Assembly: GCA_963680875.1 (NCBI GenBank)
Contig: OY804586.1
Location: 54,780,203 to 54,844,202, forward strand
Reading direction: 5' to 3'
Length of the DNA stretch: 64,000 nucleotides
Source of the DNA: Bathymodiolus brooksi
Taxonomy: Eukaryota; Mollusca; Bivalvia; Mytilida; Modiolidae
Under the pieces are notes generated by a model that saw nothing but the letters and a program-made list of their open reading frames with translations, did not search any database and was not told the origin of the DNA. This document shows, piece after piece, positions 1-9,700 of the stretch. Both the position numbers and the translations under genes were made by a program. Numbering within the stretch: the stretch's first letter is position 1; every line of letters starts with the position of its first letter.

Positions 1-215
1 TCTCCACTAAGCTCACAGAACTAAGGAGTAAGTACAAAATCTTGTCGACTCGTAATCAGGATGAATTGACGAGTGGACTGTTGTTTCAATGACATTGCAC
101 TATAAATACCCTCAGCGTATTCTGGTACAAAGCAAACATCATCATCATCATCTCATCGCAATGGTAACTTGCTCTCACCATGATTTAGCTGAACAACTGC
201 ACATTTGGAGTTCAA
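1..215 (+). mobile_element. SINE-B, 3' part
   Basis: Starts in the element at tctccactaagctcac and runs to a tail near tgctctcaccatgatttagc. It matches the 3' half of the full copy at 38454 and the 3' segment at 49708. The left end is cut by the window. Confidence 0.8.
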
Positions 216-299
216 CAATTAATACTCACACGCGCAAAAAGGAAAGAGAAATTCAAATAAAGACAGGTATAAAACAATGTTAAAATTGTTAATAGACAA

Positions 300-535
300 T
301 AATAATAAAGACAGAATTCTAAATTCGCAAACACTTGGGTCCACCCCCGGTTCGTTTGGTAGGGTCTGTGTTGGTCATCTTTTTAGCTTTTTGTGTTTTC
401 TTTTGTTTTTGTTTTGGCTTTGTTTTGTTTGTCTTCGTCCTGTGTCTTATGTACAATGTTGCCAGAGTCTCTGGATTGTCCATTCTTGATTGCTCCTTCG
501 GTTTTCTCTAATGTTTTTTTTTACAACATCAGACC
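300..535 (+). repeat. Repeat-C2 copy
   Basis: Shares cttcgtcctgtgtcttatg, gttgccagagtctctgg and ttcggttttctctaatg with copies at 24420, 45220 and 47115. Low coding value. Confidence 0.75.
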
Positions 536-674
536 ACTAATGAATTGCTACAATTGTTTTAATGGAGACTGGAATCAGCTGTAGTGTATCCAGATATAGA
601 AGTGAATTATTGCATTGATTCGTGGGTTGTTATTTACAGCCTAATAAACAAGAATTTAAAAAACACAGACTTAC

Positions 675-776
675 GCTTTGTATTACAATCACAAGTGGAA
701 CATCCGTTTTCATCCTGTTTGCTCCCATACATACAGAACTTCATACATTGAATCTCTGGACACGCCCTCTTTACCG
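675..776 (-). CDS. Exon 8: antistasin-like domain 6, last exon seen
   Basis: A 102-nt phase 1-1 exon with six cysteines, V-K-R-A-C-P head and S-T-C-D-C end. Its gtaagt donor is intact, so at least one further exon must lie left of the window or unseen in 1-674. No in-frame stop follows inside the exon. Confidence 0.87.
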
Positions 777-3700
777 CTGAAATCAGATGACATCTGAATT
801 AAATCAATGAAACACATTATCGATGTCATTGCTGGTTACCGTTTTACTCCTGTAATACCGAGATAATTGAGTCATCTGATTATTGTATTGCTGATTAATA
901 TTTATTGGTATTTCTCTATGTTAGTCATGTGGTCTGTTCCACTGCTAATTACATTACCTGTGCTTTTGAAATACCCATTGAGTCACGTGGTATATTTCAT
1001 CTGATTACATTGACTGATATTGCTCCATATTAGTCACGTGGTCTGTTCCATTACCAATTACATTACATGTGCTTTTGAAATAACAATTGAATCACGTGCT
1101 GTATTTCATATGATTTCATTGGCTGGTATGTCTTACCAAATAGAGTCACATAATTGATTTCATAGTTGATTGCATTAACTGTGCTTTGTTAGTTACAGTC
1201 AAATTATCACCATTAAAAACAGACTTACGTTTTGTATTACAATCACAAGTGTCACATCCGTTTTCGTCCTGTTTGTTCCCATACATACAGAACTTCATAC
1301 ATTGAATCTCTGGACACGCCCTCTTTGCCGCTGAAATAAAATAACGTCTGAATTAATGCAACAAAAATAATATTTTTGTTCCCGAGAAAAGATTACAGTT
1401 GCGTGTAGCTAAACAATTATGAAATGAGAATTTCTCACATTAATCGTTTCGACATACATATTCACTAGGATATGAGTATGTGTGTGCGCCAACTCAGTAA
1501 TTATTCAGCAATAGCATGGCGGGAACAAGATAATTTTCGATGAGATGATGATAAGGTCCGCTTTGTATTAGACCATCACGCTTAGTTGGATTTTATAGTG
1601 CTAGCTCACTGAAACAACAGCTCACGGATGAACATGTCACCCCACTCAGACACATGATCCAGATTCTAAACAAATCAGTCTTTACTCCTGCTTAATGCTG
1701 TGTGCTTAAAGGAGATGCAACATATACCAATATCATAGTCTTTGGTTTGACCAGAACGGGGCTCGAAACCACGAACTACCGTACGCGAGGCGAGCACGCG
1801 GAAAGACTTATTTCCCATAGCAACAGTACACCAAGATAGGATTATGGACGAATCTATTGATTTCCACCAGCAAAGGTATATCAGTAAGACCTAACGATTC
1901 ACTTGCTGATTGCATTCACTGGATTTGGTCAGTTATATTTTCAATTATTACCAATTAAAAAACAGACTTACGTTTTGTATTACAATCACAAGTGTCACAT
2001 CCGTTTTCGTCCTGTTTGTTCCCGTACATACAGAACTTCATACATTGCATCTCTGGACACGCCCTCTTTGCAGCTGAAATAAAATAACGTCTACATTATT
2101 CCAACAAAATAATTTTGTGCCCAAACAAGTTTCCAGTTGTTGCATGTAGCTAAACAATTATGAAAAGAGAATATACACTATGATAGGCACATGGATGGAT
2201 CTGGGGATTACCACAAACACATGTACATTAGAAAGGGACCATGGAAGGATCTGGTGATTGTCACTATCACAGGTACATTAGACAGGGACTATGGACCGAT
2301 CAGGTGGTAGCCATAAGCACAGGTACATTAGGAAGGGACTATGGACGAATCTGGTGATTGCCACAAGTACAGGTACATAAGAAAGGGACTATGGACGGAT
2401 CTGATGCTTGTCACAAGCACATGTACACTAGGAAGGAACTATAGACCCATCTATTGATTTCTACAAGCATATGTACATTAAGAAAGGACTATGGACGCAT
2501 CTGGTGATTGCCACATGGGCATGTATCTTAAGGAGGGACTATCAACGGATCTTGTGATTGCCACAAGCACAGGTACATGTACATTAGACAAGGACTACGG
2601 GCGGATCTGGTTATGATTGCCACAACCACAGATGCAAAATGAAGGGATGATGGACGGATTTGGTGATTGCCACAAGAACATGTACATTAGGAAATGACAA
2701 TGGACGGATCTGGTAATTGTCACAAGCACATGTGCAATAGGACGGGACTATGGACGAATTTGATGATTGCCACAAGCGCAAGTACAATTAAGAAAGGACT
2801 GTGAAGGGATTTGGTGGTTGCCAAAAGCACATGTACATAAGGCAGGGACTGTGGACGGATCTGGTGATTGCCACAAGCACAGGTACATTCAGAAGCGACT
2901 ATGAACGGATCTCGTGATTACCACAATCATAAGTAAACTAGGAAGGGACTATGGACGGATCTGGTGATTGCCACAAGCACAGGTACAATTAGGAAGGGAT
3001 TATGGACGAATCTGGTGATTGCCAAAAGCAAATGTACATAAGGCAAGGACTGTGGACGGATCTGGTGATTGCCACAAGCACAGATACATTCAGAAGAAAC
3101 TATGGACGGAGTTGGTGATTGCACAAGCATAGGTACATTAGGAAGGGACAATGGACGGATCTGGTGATTGTCCCAAGCACAAGTATACACGGAAGGGACT
3201 ATTGATGGATCTTGTGATTTACACAAGCAGGTGTACATTAGAAAGGAAACTGTAGACAGATCTATGGATTGCCAGAAGCACAGGTACATTAGGAAGGGAC
3301 TATAGATGGGTCTGGTGATTGCCACAACCAGAGGTAAATTAAGCAGGGACTGTGGACATATCCATGAATTGCTACATGTACAGGTATATTAGCAAGGGAC
3401 AATGGACGGTTCTGGTGATTGCCACAAGCATAGGTACATTAGCAAGGAACTATGAACGGGTCTGGTGATTGCCAAAAGCACATGTATATCTGGCAGGGAC
3501 TGTGGATGGATCAGGTGATCGCCACAAGCACAGATACATTCAGAAGAAACTATGGACGGAGTTGGTGATTGCACAAGCATAGGTACATTAGGAAGGGACA
3601 ATGGACGGATCTGGTGATTGTCCCAAGCACAAGTATACACGGAAGGGACTATTGATGGATCTTGTGATTTACACAAGCAGGTGTACATTAGAAAGGAAAC

Positions 3701-6700
3701 TGTAGACAGATCTATGGATTGCCAGAAGCACAGGTACATTAGGAAGGGACTATAGATGGGTCTGGTGATTGCCACAACCAGAGGTAAATTAAGCAGGGAC
3801 TGTGGACATATCCATGAATTGCTACATGTACAGGTATATTAGCAAGGGACAATGGACGGTTCTGGTGATTGCCACAAGCATAGGTACATTAGCAAGGAAC
3901 TATGAACGGGTCTGGTGATTGCCAAAAGCACATGTATATCTGGCAGGGACTGTGGATGGATCAGGTGATCGCCACAAGCACACGTACATTAAGAAAGGAC
4001 TATGGACGGATCTGGTGATTACCACAAGCATATGTACATTAGCAAGGGACCATTTGACGGATTTGGTGATTGTCACATGCACAGGTACATTAGGAAAGGA
4101 CTATGGGTGGATCTGGTGATTGTCACAAGATCAGGTACAATGAGAAGGTACTATGGATGGGTCTGGTGATTGCCACAAGCACATGTACATAAGACAGGGA
4201 CAATTGGCGGATCTTGGGGATTGTCATCTGCACATGTACATCAGGAAGGGAATATATACAGATCTGGTGATTACCACAAGCACATGTATATTGGAAAGGG
4301 ACATTGCACGGATCTTTTGATTGCCACATGCACAAGTACATTAGGTAGGAACTGTGGAATGATCAGGTGATTGCAGCAAGCACATGTACATTAGGAAGGG
4401 ACTCTAGTCTAGTCACGTGATTCTGTTTCATTATCAATTGCATTATCTGGTGTTTGGAAATAACCATTGAGTCACGTGGAAAATACCACATGATTACATT
4501 TATTCTCTAGACCAGTCACGTGATTCTGTATCATTGCCAATTACATTACCTGGCGTGTTGAAATAACCATTGAGTCACGTGGTGTATTTCACATGATTTC
4601 ATTGATTGAGGTGTCTTACCAAAATAGGGTCACATGAATTATTCCATTGTTGAGTTCGTTACCTGTGTTTTGTTAGATACAATCAAATTATCACCATTAA
4701 CAAACACAGACTTACGCTTTGTATTACAATCACAACTGGCACATCCGTTTTCGTCCTGTTTGTTCCCATACATACAGAACTTCATACATTGAATCTCTGG
4801 ACACGCTCTCTTTGCCGCTGAAATAAAATAACATTATTGCAACAAAAATGATAAGTTTGTGCCCAAACAAGTTTCCAGTTGCTTGTAGCTAAATAATTAT
4901 GAAATGAGAATTTCTCACACCAATCGTTCCTACATAAGTATTAGGATAGGCTAATGGGCGGATCTGGTGATTGCCACAAGCTTAAGTGCATTAGGAACGG
5001 ACCATGGACGGATCTGGTGATTGCCACAAGCATAGGTACATTATGAAGGGACTATGGACGGATCTGGCGATTGCCACAAGAATAAGTACATTAGCAAGGA
5101 ACTATGAACGGGTCTGGTGATTGCCACAAGCACATGTACATCTGGCAGGGACTGTGGACGGATCTGGTGAATGCCACAAGCATAGGTACATTATGAAGGG
5201 ACTATGGACGGATCTGGCGATTGCCACAAGAATAAGTACATTAACAAGGAACTATGAACGGGTCTGGTGATTGCCACAAGCACATGTACATCTGGCAGGG
5301 ACTGTGGACGGATCTGGTGAATGCCACACGCACAGGTACATTAAGAAAGGACTATGGATGGATCTGGTGATTGCTACAGGCACATGTACATCTGGAAGGG
5401 ACTGTGGACGGATCTGGTGATTGCCACAAGCACAGGTACATTAATAAAGGACTGTGGACAGATCTGGTGATGATCACAAGCATAGGTACCTTAGGAAGGG
5501 ACCATGGACTGATCTGGTGATTGCCACAAGCACAGGTACATTAAGAAAGGACTATTGACAGATATGTAGATTGTCACAAGTAAAGGTACATTAGTAAGAG
5601 ACATTGGACGGATCTCTTCAATTTCCACAAATAAAGATACCAACAGATGAGAATGTGGATTTCCACTTGTAAAGATATATCAGGGTGGGATTAACGATTT
5701 CATTTCTGATTATATTAAATGTGTTTTATTCGTTGCATGCTAATGATTACCAATTTAAAAAAACGAGTTACGTTTAGTATTACAATCACATGTTTCACAT
5801 CCGTTTTCGTCCTGTTTGTTCACATACATACAGAACTTCAAACATTGAATCTCTGGACATGCCCTCTTTACCGCTGAAATAAGATGACGTCTGAATTAAG
5901 GACAGATAAATGAGTTTTTGTATTCCATTAAACCATTAAGGAATTGGCCGTCGTGGCCGTTATTGTGTGGTAGTTGGATTTACAACTACATGTGTAATCA
6001 GTGCCGATTACCACTAACATTGTGAGTTCGAATCCCGCTCATGGCGAGGTGTACTTGATACAACATGATTTGATAAAGTTGTTTGTCAGTGACTTGCGGC
6101 AGATCGGTGGGTTTCTTTGGTTTCCTTCACCAATAATCCTGATCGCCACGATATAGCTGAAATAGTGTTAAAAGTGATGTAAAACACAATATCCCAAACC
6201 CTACATTTAAGGAATATCTTTAGATATAAAATATACACATGGTATTTAGTTGTCAAATACTTACTTAAAAAAATAATATATTAAAGACCTACCATTTACC
6301 TTGCTAAGGGGGACGATGGTGGGTGGGTATGTATTCTCTCGAACCAGATTTTTTTTTCACACGAAACACACATCATATTATTTTTTCATGTATTTTTTTC
6401 TTCTTAATTTCTCCAAAATTTTCAGTTGATAAATTCCCAGATTATTCAGTTTTTTCATCTTTCTTTATATTTTTCTATAACATTTGGCGACACATTTTTA
6501 CAGACACTCCCCCCACCCTCACAACAGATTTAATGGTCGTTCCCTTACACATGATGTCAACAATGCAAAATAACATTTTCCATGGTAACCATTTACTGAC
6601 ACATTTTATGATGAACTGATAATATACAATTACAGCCTTTTGATGAGGCCAATACATGTCTTCATTGACATGATGTAAGGCTTAGGTAGGGTATATTTAT

Positions 6701-9700
6701 GGTGTTTAAAGCCACTTTCAACAATATTTCAGTCATATCGTGGCGGTCAGTTTTATAGGTGGAGGAAGCCGGTGTACCCGGAGAAAATCACCGACCTGCC
6801 GTAAGTCACTGTCATACTTTATCACACAATGTTGTATCGAGTACACCTCTCCATGAGCGGGACTCGAACTCACAATTTTAGTGGTGATAAGCACTGATTG
6901 CACAGGTAGTTGTAAATCCAACTACTATGCGATCACGGCCACGACGCCCCCGGATGTAAGAATATGGACAGTTGACACATGTGTTATGATTATGTCATGT
7001 GCCATGAATTGATAAACGATAGCTTTTAAATAATACAATAATATTTCGTAATCTTTATCTTTAATTTATTACCAAGCACGGCGTATACATTTCTGAACCA
7101 TAACTGTAAATATACATATACATTTTGGTATATGTGTTCTTCCGGTAAATATACATTTTGGTATCTGGGCTCTTCCGGTAAATGTAGATATACATTTTGG
7201 TATATTTGCTCTTCCGGTAAATGTACATATACATTTTGGCATTTGTACTATTCCGGTAAATGCACATCTATCTTTCGGCATCTGTGCTCTTCGGGTAAAT
7301 ATACACATACATTTAAGTAGTTGTACATATATATTTTGGTGTCTGTGCTTTTTCAGTGTTTTATTAGTTATATTCCAATTATCATCAATTAAAAGCAAAC
7401 TTACGCTTTGTATTACATTCACAAACGTCACATCCGTTTTCGTCCTGTTTGTTACCATATGCACAGAACTTATAACATATAAAATTTGGACACGCTCTTT
7501 TTACCACTGAAATAAAATAATTACATATGAAAAGGGACAGCTAGGATGAACGATAAATGGGCTTTTAATACCAAACACATAGATATGAAGTATACACATA
7601 CTACTATGCCAGATTTATAATTACGTAATTTGGAAACCTATCATTTAACTTAGCTTTAGTGTGTGTGTGGGTGGGGTGGGGATTTTTTTCAAACCAATCA
7701 AAATATTGGGATTATTTTACATGTAAAATATAAATAATTTTTATTAAAAACTATAGGGCCGCATTGTTAATTTTTTTTCTCATTTTTCGGGTTAATTTGT
7801 ACTTTTCTTTAAAAAAAAAAAAAAAAAAAAACAGTATGTGTGTGTGAGTGTGTGGGTGGGTGTATTTCATGATTTCGAAATATTACAAATAGTTAAAACT
7901 AGACGTAAAATCACATAACGATGATAAGACAGAACTATTATAGGTAGCGTAGTTCTTAACCGTCTTGATTGTTATTCGTAGAGCTACCGTTTGCACTCTT
8001 TTGTAAACTCCAGCTGATGTCGGGCCTTTCGGGAATATAAATTGCTTTGAATTTTTTTTCGATTGGATAAATTGATACCATACCCGTTTAGTTCGTAAAC
8101 TATTTTTTATAGTCCTCTATAGTTTATCTACGTATTAACAGGGCCGATCAGAGGCGGTTCAGCCGGTACATCGGTCCGTGAATCTCTGAAGGGACCCATA
8201 GCGTTAGCCATAGACGTTTTATTTAGATTTTCATTTCAAATTTTGGGGTATTTTCAACGATTTGTAGTTTATTTAGAAAAATAATTATGTAGCTTTGTAT
8301 AAGGTATATGTCATCTAAACATTCTGCTGCAGATGACATCAAACGTTTATGAAAGTAGATCGGTGGTTGTATTGGACCTTAAATCCTCAATTTAGAGAGA
8401 ATGGTCAGCCTGTTCTGGAGCTCCAAAGAAGTCTTGTTCCGCGTGGTAAAATTTCTCTTTGAGGCCCTGCGTATTAACGTTAACATTAGCGAATGGTAGT
8501 TGAACTTACACCTACTTATGCAATGATTGCCTTTCAACAGAAACGTTGTGAGTTCGAATCCAGCTCAATACTGTGAATATACTCTATACAACACTATGTG
8601 ATACAGGTTATCAATGACTTGCGACAGGTCTCTGGTTTTTTCTCTGTACTCTATGCAGCATTATGTGATAACAATTTTCAATTACTTGCGGAATGTCTCT
8701 GGTTTTTTCTTTCTGTGTACTATATACAGCATTCTGTTTGTGATAAAGTTTGTCAATAACTTGCGGAATATCTATGTTTTTTTTCTTCTGTGTACTCTAT
8801 ACAACATTAGGTGATACAGTTTGTCAATGATTTGCGGAAGGTCTCTTGTTTTTTCAGTGTACTCTGTACAACATTATGTGATACTGTTTGTCAATGACTT
8901 GCGGCAGGTCTCTTGCTTTTTTCAGTGTACTTTATACAGCATTATGTGATAAAGTTTGTCAATGATTTGCGGAAGGTCTCTTGTTTTTTCAGTGTACTCT
9001 GTACAACATTATGTGATACTGTTTGTCAATGACTTGCGGAAGGTCTCTTGTTTTTTTCAGTGTAATTTATACAGCATTATATGATAAAGTTTGTCAATGA
9101 TTTGCAGCAGGTCTCTGATTTTCTCAGTGTACTCTGTACAACATTATGTGATACTGTTTGTCAATGACTAGCGGAAGGTCTCTTGTTTTTTCAGTGTACT
9201 CTGTACAACATTATGTGATACTGTTTGTCAATGACTTGCGGAAGGTCTCTTGTTTTTTTCAGTGTAATTTATACAGCATTATATGATAAAGTTTGTCAAT
9301 GATTTGCAGCAGGTCTCTGATTTTCTCAGTGTACTCTGTACAACATTATGTGATACTGTTTGTCAATGATTTGCGGAAGGTCTCTTGTTTTTTCAGTGTA
9401 CTCTTTACAACATTATGTGATACTGTTTGTCAATGACTTGCGGAAGGTCTCTTGTTTTTTCAGTGTACTCTTTACAACATTATGTGATACTGTTTGTCAA
9501 TGACTTGCGGAAGGTCTCTTGTTTTTTCAGTGTGCTCTGTACAACATTATGTGATACTGTTTGTCAATGACTTGCGGAAGGTCTCTTGTTTTCTCAGTGT
9601 ACTCTGTACAACATTATGTGATACAGTTTGTCAATTACATTCGGCAGGTCTTTGTTTTCTTCTGTGTACTCAATGCACCATCATGTGATAAAATTTGTCA

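Noticed and set aside
2927..3775. Two minus-strand open frames of about 130 codons that look like a repeated protein
   Set aside because: They lie wholly in the 50-bp minisatellite; three units make 150 bp, so frames stay open by chance. The two are copies of one another through the 450-bp duplication, and they sit in an intron of the antistasin-like gene.
6323..6619. 98-codon open frame
   Set aside because: AT-rich, Phe-rich translation in an intron of the minus-strand gene, with no homology I recognise and no splice logic.
7799..7832. Poly(A) run as a processed pseudogene tail
   Set aside because: No gene-like or SINE-like sequence precedes it on either strand and no target-site duplication was seen.
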